A stretch of DNA of 64,000 bases from Halomonas sp. 25-S5 (GCF_029889845.1 NZ_JARANV010000003.1:1-64000); one strand, 5' to 3'. Positions 42,554 to 51,473 are shown, counted from the stretch's first letter. Made by a program: numbers and translations. The notes: a model not told the origin generated them from the letters alone.

Positions 42554-43023
42554 CAGGTGTAGACCCCGTAGTCCATGCGGGTCAGGAAATCATCAACAAG
42601 CTCGTAGCCCACTTGGGTAGTGATCAGGTCAATCGGCTTGCGCCCTTCCAGCCCCATGGCCGGCGTGTTCATCCAACGCTGGGCTTCCTCGCGATCGCCG
42701 AAGACATCCTCCGCCTTGGTGAGGATCTTGGCCAGCCGCCAGGTCCGGCTGCTTTGCTCCGCAGTGAGCGGCGCTGGGTTCTTCACGCGGCGATACAGGG
42801 TTCGCTCGGAGATGCCGATCACCTTGAGGGTCATTTCCTTGTTGTAGTGCGTAGTGAGCGACTCGACGAAGTAGATGATATCTTGAGACGGCAAGCCTTT
42901 CTCGATCATTTCGTGGATCTCGAAAGCCGTGTGCGTATTGGTGGCTCGGCCGCCCGACAATCGCTTCAGCGTCCGCTCCAGGATGTTGAGCTCTTGTTCT
43001 TCATGTTTGTCGGCGACAGTCAT
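42553..43023 (-). CDS. Xre/MbcA/ParS-family antitoxin, module 1
   Basis: The 156-residue protein has an N-terminal Xre-like domain (about 40-85, VIGISERTLYRRVKNPAPLT as HTH) and a C-terminal DUF2384 domain (about 95-156, AEDVFGDREEAQRWMNTPAMGLEGRKPIDLI and FLTRMDYGVYT) that blocks the RES active site. It should repress its own operon. Its C-terminal end closely resembles the orphan protein at 15757-15999. It diverges from a second module 200 bases away. Confidence 0.87.
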   Translation of the reverse strand: MTVADKHEEQELNILERTLKRLSGGRATNTHTAFEIHEMIEKGLPSQDIIYFVESLTTHYNKEMTLKVIGISERTLYRRVKNPAPLTAEQSSRTWRLAKILTKAEDVFGDREEAQRWMNTPAMGLEGRKPIDLITTQVGYELVDDFLTRMDYGVYT

Positions 43024-43214
43024 GGTGTTGCCCTCCTGTCTCTGCCATTTGACACAAATATAGCGCCACAGGGCGGGCGCGTCGAGCTTGCCCGACTCGT
43101 TTTCTAGGCTTGATGAGCCAGGCCCTGTGCTTGTGGCGTATCAATCGGGGCGAGCCCCAGCCTCGGCGCTGCCGACAGGACTTTATGTCGCTGCAGACAC
43201 ATCTGCGCTATACT

Positions 43215-43230
43215 TGTGTCTATAGACACA
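43215..43230. promoter_or_regulatory. Palindromic operator of RES/Xre module 2
   Basis: TGTGTCTATAGACACA is a perfect 16-base palindrome 18 bases before the module 2 antitoxin start. The region upstream of module 1 contains a related TTGACACAAATATAG half-site near 43050. It fits an autorepression site for Xre-type antitoxins. Confidence 0.65.
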
Positions 43231-43248
43231 GATCGGGAGATGGGAGCC

Positions 43249-43650
43249 ATGGCGGTCCTGGAAGCTCAAGCCCAAGACAAGGCGAAATGCGCAGCCGGCC
43301 TAAAGGCCGCCGTCGCCATCCTCGAAAAGTGGGGGGCCACTGGCGAGCAGACCACAGCGATCCTGCGCGTCTCCCGCAGCACCTATGCCCGGGCCAAACG
43401 TCGCGATCCTGAATGGCGGGTCAGCTTGGATGAAGACCAGCTCACGCGGATCAGCCTGATACTGAATATCCATGCCGCTCTGCGGGTGATTTTTGACAAC
43501 CCCGAGAACATCTATGGCTTTATGGCAATGGCCAACCATAACGCCTACTTCAATGGCCGCTCACCCCTGTCGATCATTGCTAACGGCGGGATTCTCGAGC
43601 TCTATGAGGTATTCCAGCGCATCGACAGCTTGCGGGGCGCTCAGTGGTGA
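43249..43650 (+). CDS. Xre/MbcA/ParS-like antitoxin, module 2
   Basis: From the ATG at 43249 the protein has 133 residues: an N-terminal HTH-containing domain (KWGATGEQTTAILRVSRSTYARAKR) and a DUF2384-like C terminus (ISLILNIHAALRVIFDNPENIYGFM, then AYFNGRSPLSIIANGG). It differs clearly from the module 1 antitoxin, so the two modules are not recent duplicates. Its stop overlaps the toxin start. A palindrome sits just upstream. Confidence 0.78.
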   Translation: MAVLEAQAQDKAKCAAGLKAAVAILEKWGATGEQTTAILRVSRSTYARAKRRDPEWRVSLDEDQLTRISLILNIHAALRVIFDNPENIYGFMAMANHNAYFNGRSPLSIIANGGILELYEVFQRIDSLRGAQW

Positions 43651-44336
43651 GACGTGGGGATCTACCGTGCCTGCCGCCCAGTGCTTGCCAAGGGTATCGG
43701 CTGGCGAACTCCAAATACCCGCCGATCGAATTGTTCGATGACGTCTCAAGTGCCGAAGAGTTCGAGATGCTCTACCAAATCCAGGCGATAACGAACCCTC
43801 GGCTGAAGGCCGAAGTGGGTGAGATTGGGCTTATACCGACCACTGAAATCCCATTTGGGATTCCAGGCTGCTCCTATGCCACTGCGCCCTTCACCCATCT
43901 GGCTCAGGAGGGCTCTCGGTTCAGCCATGGTCGGTACGGGGTGCTCTATATCGCCGACAAAATAGAAACGGCCTTAGCTGAAGTTCGGCATCATCAGGAG
44001 GCCTATTGGCGGAACCTGCCGGATCTGAGCTATGACCGCTTCGTCTTCCGTGGCCTACTGTGCCACTTCAATGAAGACGGGTTGATAGATTGCCTGACGG
44101 TCCCAAAAGAAGACCCCATCTATGCCCCTGATGACTATCACGCCTCCCGAGAGCTGGGAGAGGCCGCAAAGGCTGCCAACGCCCCAGGGCTTCGCTATCA
44201 CTCTGTGCGACACCCCGGGGCTGTCTGTTGGGGGCTGATGACTCCCAGACCCGTAACGTCCATCGTCCAGACTGCTCACTACGAGATGGTCTGGAATGGG
44301 TCAATCTCCGGAATAAGCCGCCTCTCCTATCCGTGA
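43647..44336 (+). CDS. RES-domain toxin, module 2
   Basis: The product is about 229 residues starting at GTG, overlapping the antitoxin stop by 4 bases. The RES domain includes GIPGCSYATAPFTHLAQEGSRF then HGRYGVLYIADKIETALAEVRHH, with the conserved Arg/Tyr/Glu set, and ends WGLMTPRPVTSIVQTAHYEMVWNG. It is longer than the module 1 toxin because of a roughly 50-residue N-terminal extension. It is probably an NAD-degrading toxin active when its antitoxin is lost. Confidence 0.82.
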   Translation: MRRGDLPCLPPSACQGYRLANSKYPPIELFDDVSSAEEFEMLYQIQAITNPRLKAEVGEIGLIPTTEIPFGIPGCSYATAPFTHLAQEGSRFSHGRYGVLYIADKIETALAEVRHHQEAYWRNLPDLSYDRFVFRGLLCHFNEDGLIDCLTVPKEDPIYAPDDYHASRELGEAAKAANAPGLRYHSVRHPGAVCWGLMTPRPVTSIVQTAHYEMVWNGSISGISRLSYP

Positions 44337-44521
44337 CAGGCACGCTTGTCTTATGAACGAATACAACTATACGATAGCTAAACCGATGCACTAGTCGAAC
44401 CCGCCAGCATCGTCGTTGGTGATGAACATCAGGCAGTCGATAAACACCATAAACTGGTCATTAATGTCATCTGCCAATATATTTCTTCTATTCATTCCCA
44501 TTTATCAATTGACTGTGAGAA

Positions 44522-44974
44522 TCAACGAGGACGCCACTGGACGGCAATGAAGATCGCCCCAAAGATGGATAAAGTCTGGCCGATCGAAAGCTTTTGAAGA
44601 TTCACGACGTCACCGATTGCAGTATCTGTGCCAGGGCTAATCAGTAGCAGATAAAGGCCTATCGCCATACAAGTGATGCCAAGGACGCCCAGCACAAAGT
44701 TTTCCGGCTTGCCGGCATGAGAAGAGTGCGCAGTAGATGCCTGCTCAGCCATGGACTGAACTTTCTGTGACGCAGTCTGCCCGGATGGCAGACCTACTTT
44801 CCCTGTAGTGTTGACAAAGGGGGCGCCATTGAGTGTCTCTATCTGGCCAATGTCGACAGTCGGTGCCTTCAAGCTGAAAGCCTTGAGAGCTTTCTTTTCA
44901 TTGTCAGCACGTGTTCTCACCTCCACCAGTTCGCCTGTTGTTTTATCACGGTATTCAAATAAAAAGACCCGCAT
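44522..44974 (-). CDS. Hypothetical membrane protein
   Basis: In this 150-residue protein residues 1-45 are soluble (MRVFLFEYRDKTTGELVEVRTRADNEKKA), then a polar linker, then two hydrophobic segments (about 93-112, FVLGVLGITCMAIGLYLLLI; about 130-147, GQTLSIFGAIFIAVQW). It lacks a signal peptide, so the N terminus is probably cytoplasmic. The family is not recognised. Base composition is somewhat less GC-rich than in the core genes, in keeping with the acquired block. Confidence 0.6.
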   Translation of the reverse strand: MRVFLFEYRDKTTGELVEVRTRADNEKKALKAFSLKAPTVDIGQIETLNGAPFVNTTGKVGLPSGQTASQKVQSMAEQASTAHSSHAGKPENFVLGVLGITCMAIGLYLLLISPGTDTAIGDVVNLQKLSIGQTLSIFGAIFIAVQWRPR

Positions 44975-45013
44975 ATATTCTCCATAGATCGATTTTCAAT
45001 TATTCGCTAAAGC

Positions 45014-45973
45014 TTACGGGTCGACTGGCGCCACTCCCACCGTCTTCCCTGCCCCTACTTCATACCCGCTGACCAGCACATAGCGGCTGCCGCGGCGGTG
45101 GCTGGCCCATTTGCCGCGGTAGAAGCGCTCGTCGCGCAGCTGCCGCCAGTAGGGCGATACCGTGTGTGGGGCGGTCATGGCAACCCGCAACTCCCTGTCC
45201 TCGCGGTCGACGCCGACCTGGGCGAAGGGGATGCCCTTTCTGCCCTCGGGGTGCTTGTTCTTCATCCAGACGGGCACGCCGCTCGACAGCGCCTCGGGAT
45301 AGGCGGAGAGGTACATGCCCAAGGAGAGCACGTAGCGCACCACCTCGCGCAGGATCATGCCCTCCTCGTCCGCCAGCGGCTGGGCCCGCCCGCCGGCATA
45401 CGCGATGGCCTCGCGGTTGATGAAATCGGTGATCTGGCTGTGCTTGAAGGCGCCGCGCAGCATGGTGGGGTTGAGGCTCGGCTTGTCGTCCAGCGGGTTG
45501 TGGATGGCGACGATCAGCCAGGGATCGCCGATGCCCTTCATGTCCACGCCGTGCGGATTGCCGTGTGCCTTCAGAAAGGTTTCGTAGCGGCTGGGCAGCT
45601 CGGTCGAGTCCACCCAGGCGACCAGGGCACCGTCGACCTGATGGCCATGGAACGTCTGCTTCGCCGGGAACGACAGCGTGCTGAACTCCCAGGGCCACGA
45701 CCAGGCATCGCCCTGAACCTTGCTGAGCTGCACCGTCTGCAGCCATTCAGACAGCGACGGCTCCGGCACCACCACCCTGCCCTCGCGGCCGTGGTGCCAC
45801 TCCAGCATCAGGATCTCGCCATTGATGGAATGCACCATCTGCTCGTCGTGCACCATTTCACGAAAGATCTCGGCCTCGACCTTGGGCTTCTTTGGCAAGC
45901 CCAACATCTTCATCACCGACCGGACATATCGTCGGGTGAAGCTCGGGTAGTGGCGGTAAGTGGCCTGTGTCAT
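45014..45973 (-). CDS. Hypothetical protein (319 aa)
   Basis: This is a soluble protein with no recognised domain. It has a basic N terminus (RHYPSFTRRYVRSVMKMLG), a middle with aromatic and His residues (LEWHHGREGRVVVPEPS), and a C-terminal stretch, HTVSPYWRQLRDERFYRGKW then GSRYVLVSGYEVGAGK, that looks like a compact nucleic-acid-binding or beta domain. GC content is high and similar to the host. The codons around its start are duplicated 60 bases upstream. No neighbour suggests a role. Confidence 0.6.
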   Translation of the reverse strand: MTQATYRHYPSFTRRYVRSVMKMLGLPKKPKVEAEIFREMVHDEQMVHSINGEILMLEWHHGREGRVVVPEPSLSEWLQTVQLSKVQGDAWSWPWEFSTLSFPAKQTFHGHQVDGALVAWVDSTELPSRYETFLKAHGNPHGVDMKGIGDPWLIVAIHNPLDDKPSLNPTMLRGAFKHSQITDFINREAIAYAGGRAQPLADEEGMILREVVRYVLSLGMYLSAYPEALSSGVPVWMKNKHPEGRKGIPFAQVGVDREDRELRVAMTAPHTVSPYWRQLRDERFYRGKWASHRRGSRYVLVSGYEVGAGKTVGVAPVDP

Positions 45974-46047
45974 GCGCAGCTCGTCGATCGTCTCGCCCCA
46001 TCAGCACGCAGGCGGTCAGGTGGCCTGTGTCATGCGCGGCTCGTCGA
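45961..46047. repeat. 27-bp direct repeat across a gene start
   Basis: TGGCCTGTGTCATGCGC followed by A/G and GCTCGTCGA occurs at 45961-45987 and 46021-46047, exactly 60 bases apart with one difference. The first copy contains the start codon of the 319-aa gene (CAT read on the minus strand), so the start region was duplicated. Confidence 0.75.
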
Positions 46048-46053
46048 GGGGGC

Positions 46054-46395
46054 TCATGCCTTCGCCACCTTCACGGCCGTGCCGGTAGCCACCAGGAACA
46101 GCATCGACTTGCCGCCGCCGGAGATCTCGCTGTAGTCGAGGTCGATGCCGATCACCGCATTGGCGCCCATCTCCCCCGCTTCTCGACGCAGCTCGTCCAG
46201 GCAGGCCACCCGCGCGTCACGCAGGGCGTCCTGGGACGACTTGTTGCGGCCACCGAAGAAGTCCCGGAAGCCGGCGAACATGTCCTTGAGGATGTTCATC
46301 CCGAACACACACTCGGCGGAAACGATATCGATGTGCTCGGTGACGCGGTAGCCCTCGAGGTGCGAGGAGGTGGTGAGGATCACGCGGTCCGACAT
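46054..46395 (-). CDS. YbjQ/UPF0145 family protein
   Basis: The 113-residue protein of the heavy-metal-binding-domain family (DUF74) includes [41 protein letters not shown] and [15 protein letters not shown]. It matches the family in length and motif order; members form ring-shaped multimers of unclear function. It is a single gene with GGAG upstream of the ATG. Confidence 0.85.
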   Translation of the reverse strand: MSDRVILTTSSHLEGYRVTEHIDIVSAECVFGMNILKDMFAGFRDFFGGRNKSSQDALRDARVACLDELRREAGEMGANAVIGIDLDYSEISGGGKSMLFLVATGTAVKVAKA

Positions 46396-46746
46396 GTGGG
46401 GGCTCCTTTCGAAGTTACGTTACCTGATCCGGTCGAGCAAAAACTGCTGACCCGACCGAAAACACATGACTAGCATGGCGGTTTTAAAGCCATGTGCAAG
46501 GCTCATCCCCCCGAGAAACTTCACAGCGCCTCCCCCCGTGGCCTGCGGTGTCCCACTCCATGAAGCGGATAACACTTCACTGGAACTGACGCGCATCTCC
46601 TGGCGCGGCCACACAGGAGCAAGCGAAACAGCCAAGTTTGACTACTCTTGTCAGCGAGTTTGGCTGAAACAAACCGGACCACTGATTGAATCATTGGAAT
46701 CTTACCACCATAATTGGCGCCAATACTCACCAAGGCAAGGTACCCC
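46396..46746. other. 351-bp intergenic region
   Basis: It lies between divergent ybjQ-like and MvaT-like genes. It should contain both promoters. I see no repeats or gene-like frames. Confidence 0.5.
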
Positions 46747-47121
46747 ATGTCAATTCTCAGCATCTACTTGCAGAAAGAACAGCAGCTCAAGCAGCTTCAG
46801 GAAGAGCTGGACAAGCTGAAGAACGACGAGCGCCTCAAGACCGAGCTGGACTTCAAGCACCACCTCGAGACGCTGATGCGCGAATTCGACAAGTCCGCGG
46901 CAGATGTCATCAAGCTGCTGGACCCCACCCAAGGGGCTGGCCAGGGCTCCAGCACTGCCAAGGGCTCGGGTCGTGCCAAGCGCAAGCTGAAAATCTACCA
47001 GAACCCCAACACCGGCGAAACCGTCGAGACCCGTGGCGGCAACCAGAAGACACTGAAAGCGTGAAAGGAAGAATATGGTGCCGAAACCGTCGAGGGGTGG
47101 CTAGTGAGGACTGAAGACTAA
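46747..47121 (+). pseudogene. Second MvaT/H-NS-like gene with in-frame TGA
   Basis: The frame reads SILSIYLQKEQQLKQLQEEL, then KRKLKIYQNPNTGETVETRGG and NQKTLKA, stops at TGA 47062-47064, and continues in the same frame as KEEYGAETVEGWLVRTED to a TAA at 47119-47121. In the paralogue at 31431 the stop position is a Trp (LKAWKEEFG), so one base changed TGG to TGA. The 105-residue product keeps the coiled-coil dimerisation part but loses the last 20 residues of the DNA-binding domain. It may be dead, or make a truncated partner that dimerises with the intact paralogue. Confidence 0.85.
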
Positions 47122-47407
47122 CTGCCCGCGGCCCTTCCTGCCACCTCTGGTAGGAAGGGCTGCTGTCGGCGAAAAGCGGACTTTTAAAAAATTCTGATGT
47201 AACGGTAAGCATACCTAATAAAATTTAGCTTTATTCTGATTCCGAGGTCAACCTCTGATAGGGCCACCCCTTCCTCTCCATCTGAGGAGAACTATGTCAT
47301 GAAAGCTTCAGCAACAGCAACGCAATGAGATTTTGTTATTCAATTTTCTAGGCTCGGCCGTTATCAGTAAAAACCTATTAAATAATTAATAAAGGAAAGT
47401 TATTAAA

Positions 47408-48079
47408 TCATAAATCATGCCAAGAAGCTAACTTTGGATTTAACGAATGGTAGCAACCGCTTTCGAGACGGCTCAAAATAACACCCGTTCGTCTCGAAAT
47501 TTTGTTATTCCACTCTTCAGTAGGGATGCGAGGCCGTGGGTATTTAAGATAAACAACCACCTGCAATGCTTGCTGAAAAGATACGTTTTTTAAATCCTCA
47601 CCAAAATGGGCTCTTAAGCCGCTAATTCCTACAAATTCAGTTCCATAAAATGCGATTGCAAGATAAGCGGAAGCAATTGACGCCTTGCTTGCGCGGCGAG
47701 AAATCATGATTGCCAGCATTTGCTCTCTAAATTTGCGAAACATAGTTCGCTCGTATCGGCCTGTAACCACGCGAGCAAACTGCTGCTCTATTGTGCTTGC
47801 GCCACCACGGGGTTGATTTTTTTTAATTCTAGCCAAAAACATCCTACCTATCGCTATCGGATCAACTCCTGGATGAAAATTGCTTCGGTGATCTTCGGCA
47901 ATGACGAGCGCCTCAATAATAACACCGGGAATTATTTCGCTGTTCTCCACTACAGACAAGCAGCTATCAAGGTCCTCACGCATCTTTTTCGTCATGAAAA
48001 CTTCTAGAGGCAAGGAAGCAAACAGAAGCGGGAGCGATAGAGTCCAAAGAACAAATCTCAAAACTCGTTCCTTTGCCAT
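47408..48079 (-). CDS. GT51 transglycosylase-domain protein
   Basis: The 223-residue protein has an N-terminal membrane anchor (VLRFVLWTLSLPLLFASLPLEV) and a peptidoglycan glycosyltransferase domain: IAEDHRSNFHPGVDPIAIGR (the catalytic Glu of the ED-xx-FxxHxG-D motif) and GGASTIEQQFARVVTGRYERT-FRKFREQML. This is the monofunctional MtgA-type enzyme that polymerises lipid II, but it is AT-rich and unlike the core genome. It overlaps the upstream gene by 22 bases, so the two work as a pair. Use of a cell-wall enzyme as an effector or immunity factor is possible but unproven. Confidence 0.75.
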   Translation of the reverse strand: MAKERVLRFVLWTLSLPLLFASLPLEVFMTKKMREDLDSCLSVVENSEIIPGVIIEALVIAEDHRSNFHPGVDPIAIGRMFLARIKKNQPRGGASTIEQQFARVVTGRYERTMFRKFREQMLAIMISRRASKASIASAYLAIAFYGTEFVGISGLRAHFGEDLKNVSFQQALQVVVYLKYPRPRIPTEEWNNKISRRTGVILSRLESGCYHSLNPKLASWHDL

Positions 48080-48564
48080 GTAACGCTACCATCTTGTTTA
48101 GCGACCATAGAGCTGAAGCAACCAGTCATTTTTTCTTTGGAACTGAGCGTAAGTTCATAGAAATTAGTTGACTCTCTTCCATGACCATCTTCAGTGACAT
48201 GTAATACAATTCGATCTTTAGAGAAATAATTTTTTTCAATATAGCCTACTACCAATCCTCTAGTTCTATTTTTCCCTTCGTATTCCCTTTCTCCAGTAGA
48301 AGAATTTTCGTACACCTTCTCAACTGTTCCCTCAATGCGACTTCCTTCGCGCCAGAGCATAGCCACGTATCGCAAAACCATATCTTTATAGGGGTTATAT
48401 GCAGAATTTACCGTTTGCATTTCAAAGTACCATCGCCCGGTTACATCAGGAAGGGGAAATATTACCTCTCTTAACCAAAAGAAAAGAAGAGTGAGAATCC
48501 CACCACCAGTAACAGTAGCCAGAATACTGTACAAAAAATTTAACCAAAATTGCTCCGCGGTCAT
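48058..48564 (-). CDS. Uncharacterised membrane-anchored protein paired with GT51 gene
   Basis: The 168-residue protein starts with a transmembrane segment (about 8-33, FLYSILATVTGGGILTLLFFWLREVIF), followed by a beta-rich domain: VTGRWYFEMQTVN, YVAMLWREGSRIEGTVEKV, GLVVGYIEKNYFSKDRIVLHV and ELTLSSKEKMTGCFSSM. This recalls small beta-barrel or lipocalin-like folds. It is AT-rich. It overlaps the transglycosylase gene and presumably faces the same compartment. The family is not recognised. Confidence 0.65.
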   Translation of the reverse strand: MTAEQFWLNFLYSILATVTGGGILTLLFFWLREVIFPLPDVTGRWYFEMQTVNSAYNPYKDMVLRYVAMLWREGSRIEGTVEKVYENSSTGEREYEGKNRTRGLVVGYIEKNYFSKDRIVLHVTEDGHGRESTNFYELTLSSKEKMTGCFSSMVAKQDGSVTWQRNEF

Positions 48565-48823
48565 ACCCCCTCCATTTTTTCTGCCTTACTGAACAAATTT
48601 AGCTTAAAAAACTAGTAAAAATCAATGGTATTCCATATCTCAAATGCTGATTAAATGTTTTTTCTTATCAAATTTTACAAATAATAGGATGAATAATAAA
48701 AAGCCGTAAATGTTCTTCCAAAAAGTCCGTTTTGGGTTGGTAGCTGTCTTTGATCACACGCTAATACTCTATCGGTAGCACTTCGCTCGATTTTCCTCAA
48801 AGACAACGTGTTGTTCGTCGTCA

Positions 48824-49329
48824 TCACGATTTCACCCTGACCAACTCTTCCCACCGCGTCGTATACCTCGGCGTCCTCCGATTACACCTTAGCGCCCAGG
48901 CGTTGCCTTGTCTCGGTAAACCTAGCCTGACGGCATCGCGGCCCAACTCGCGGTTCAGCTTGTCCACCGTGACCATCAACCGCTGGCTGCGCTGGCGGTC
49001 GTAATCGCTCTGCGGGGTCTCGTCGAGGGAGAGCTGGCGGTTGCTGTCGGCGCTGAGGTCGAGCAGCATCACGCCGGCCTTCTGGTAGCGGTAGCCTGCA
49101 AGGAAGATCGCCTGCAGGCCTTGAGCGGCGGCCTGGGCGATCTCGCGGGTGTCGTCGGTGGGCCGTGCCAGCGGCACCACCACGCTGTTCCGGTATTGCG
49201 GCTGGTCGAGCTGGAAGGGGTTGGTGCGCACGAACACCATCACCGCGCTGGTGACGCTGCCCTGGCGACGAAGCTCTCGTCGATGGAGTAGACCTCGACA
49301 TGGCCACTGGCTTCCTTGCTGGTCACACC
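48824..49329 (-). pseudogene. umuC relic with internal deletion
   Basis: The minus strand first reads SGHVEVYSIDESF, the N-terminal active-site region of Y-family polymerase UmuC. It then jumps, with a change of frame, to RRQGSVTSAVMVFVRTNPF and the rest of the UmuC C terminus (DDTREIAQAAAQGLQAIF, KAGVMLLDL, PRYTTRWEELVRV). About 200 residues between these parts are missing. No umuD partner is nearby. It cannot make a working translesion polymerase. Confidence 0.8.
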
Positions 49330-49366
49330 TTGAGATTAGCCAAGGGATAGGGCATGAGCTGAGACG

Positions 49367-50566
49367 CTACTTCAAAATACGCAAAATCCGCAGAAGGCTC
49401 ACAAGCGAGACGCCCGCCAGCAGGGCGACGGCGCCGGCGAAGGCCATGCCGGCCGTCGCCAGGCCGAAGGCGCGCGCCGCCAGCCCGATGCCCACCACCG
49501 GAATCGACAGGGCGAGGTAGGCGACGATGAAGAAGGTCGCGGTGACGCTGCCTCGCTGATTAGCGGGACTGGCCTGCACGACGGCTCCCAGGCCGGCACG
49601 AAAGGCCATGCCCTGGCCGAGACCGCCGATCAGCGCGCCAAGCATGAAGAGCGCCAGGGACGCCATCCCGATGCCGACACCCACCAACGAGGCACCGAGG
49701 ATCACCCCGACGCAACCCAGCGGCAGCCGCCAGGAGGCCGGGAAGCGCTCTTGCAGGAGCTGCCCGAGGGTCGAGGCGAAGAACACCGAGCCTGCCACCA
49801 GCCCGGCAAGCGCCAGGTTGTCGTGGCCGAGCACGCCAATCATGAAGGCCGGTGCGGTGGCGGAGAAGAAGCCCAGCAGGGCAAAGCCCGCGAAGCCGGC
49901 GATCGCCGCCGGCAGGAAGATCGCGCGGACCTCCTGTGGCACCTGCAGCCGCTGCAGCCGGAGGCTCGGCCGCGCCGGCCGAATTACGGTCTCCGGCGCC
50001 TTGAGCACCATCAGTATCGCGAGCGCGGCCAGCACCAGATGCACCCCGTAGGCCAGGTGCAGCGGCCAGGGCAGGGTCTCGACCAGCAGGCCGGCGAGGA
50101 TCGGCCCCAGCCCCAGGCCGCCCATGTTGACCGCGGTGGCCACGAAGGCCGCGCGTCGCGGCCAGGCCGAGGGGGCCAGCTCCATCACCGCCACCGTGGC
50201 GGTCGCGGTGAAGATGCCGGCGGACACCCCCGAAATGAAGCGACCGACCAGCAGGCTCGATAGGCCGTCGCTGGACAGGAAGATCAGGTCGCTGATCACC
50301 GCCGCCGCCAGCCCGGCGCCCAGCATCGGGCGACGCCCGAGCTGATCCGACCAGCGCCCGGTGGTCACCAGAGCCCCCATGACTCCCAGTGCATAGAAGG
50401 CGAAGATCACCGTGATGGTCAGCTGGGAGAAACCGAAGCGCGCCTGATAGATCGGGTACAGGGGCGTGGGCAGGGTGGTGCCCAGCATGGTGATCAGAAA
50501 GGTCAGTGCTATCCCCAGGAAGGGCAGCGCCGATTCCGGGGCGCGGCGATCGCCGGCAGTGGTCAT
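49367..50566 (-). CDS. MFS transporter
   Basis: This 399-residue inner-membrane permease has 12 predicted hydrophobic segments and the MFS loop motif after the second helix (GRWSDQLGRRPMLGAG). From the ATG at 50566 (CCAAGGAGAGACC upstream) the first helix is ALPFLGIALTFLITMLGTTLPTP. It resembles drug-efflux type sugar-porter relatives; the substrate cannot be told. It is a single gene at the right edge of the block separating yicC and gmk, with GC content like the host. Confidence 0.85.
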   Translation of the reverse strand: MTTAGDRRAPESALPFLGIALTFLITMLGTTLPTPLYPIYQARFGFSQLTITVIFAFYALGVMGALVTTGRWSDQLGRRPMLGAGLAAAVISDLIFLSSDGLSSLLVGRFISGVSAGIFTATATVAVMELAPSAWPRRAAFVATAVNMGGLGLGPILAGLLVETLPWPLHLAYGVHLVLAALAILMVLKAPETVIRPARPSLRLQRLQVPQEVRAIFLPAAIAGFAGFALLGFFSATAPAFMIGVLGHDNLALAGLVAGSVFFASTLGQLLQERFPASWRLPLGCVGVILGASLVGVGIGMASLALFMLGALIGGLGQGMAFRAGLGAVVQASPANQRGSVTATFFIVAYLALSIPVVGIGLAARAFGLATAGMAFAGAVALLAGVSLVSLLRILRILK

Positions 50567-50858
50567 GGTCTCTCCTTGGATGAACAGGATCGGCGCCACT
50601 TCAGGCAGACACCGGCGCCACGCGTCCCCGCCAGCGCGATGAGGAAGATCGACAGGCCAGCGCTGCCAACGGGCGATGCGAAAACGGGCGATGCAAAAAA
50701 GGAGCGCCATTATTCCAGAGACCGGCCGGCAATGCGCGGATCGTTGCTGGTGGGGCAGACGACGGCCGGGGTGGCTACAGTCGCACCATCATTGTGTGCG
50801 ATACTCCGCCCTTTCTGCCGCCGCTCACCATCCGTTGTAACGTCAGGGACCCCTGCTC

Positions 50859-51473
50859 ATGGCCCAAGGTACGCTGTTCATCGTTTCCGCTCCCTCCGGC
50901 GCCGGCAAGACCAGCCTGGTGCGCGAGCTGATCGAAAGCCTCGACGGCATCCAGGTCTCGGTCTCCCACACCACCCGCGAGCGCCGCGCGGGCGAGGTGG
51001 ACGGGGTCAACTACCACTTCGTGGACGTGCCGGCCTTCGAGGCGATGATCGAGCACGGCGACTTCTTCGAGTACGCCCGGGTCTTCGACAACTACTACGG
51101 CACCTCGCGCCGCAGCGTGGAGGCGATGCTCGCCGCCGGCCAGGACGTGATCCTGGAGATCGACTGGCAGGGCGCCCGCCAGGTTCGCCAGCAGCTGCCT
51201 GATGCCGTCTCGGTGTTCATCCTGCCCCCCTCCCGAGAAGAGCTGGAGCGTCGGCTGGCCAGCCGCGGTACCGACGAGCACGCGGTGGTCGCCCGGCGCA
51301 TGCGCGATGCGGTGGAGGAGATGACCCACCACGACGAGTACGACTACCTGGTGATCAACGACGACTTCACCACCGCCCTGCGCGAGCTGCAGGCGCTGGT
51401 CATCGCCCGTCGCCTGACCCGCGAGCGGGTGAACGAGCACCACGCCCCGCTGCTCGCCGAGCTATTGTCTTGA
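50859..51473 (+). CDS. gmk: Guanylate kinase
   Basis: The 204-residue enzyme phosphorylates GMP to GDP. It has the P-loop SAPSGAGKTSLV, then SVSHTTRERRAGEVDGVNYHFV (GMP binding), YYGTSRRSVEAMLAAGQDVILEIDWQGA and IFILPPS-like VFILPPSREELERRL. It leads the conserved gmk-rpoZ-spoT set. All motifs and the length are normal. Confidence 0.96.
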   Translation: MAQGTLFIVSAPSGAGKTSLVRELIESLDGIQVSVSHTTRERRAGEVDGVNYHFVDVPAFEAMIEHGDFFEYARVFDNYYGTSRRSVEAMLAAGQDVILEIDWQGARQVRQQLPDAVSVFILPPSREELERRLASRGTDEHAVVARRMRDAVEEMTHHDEYDYLVINDDFTTALRELQALVIARRLTRERVNEHHAPLLAELLS

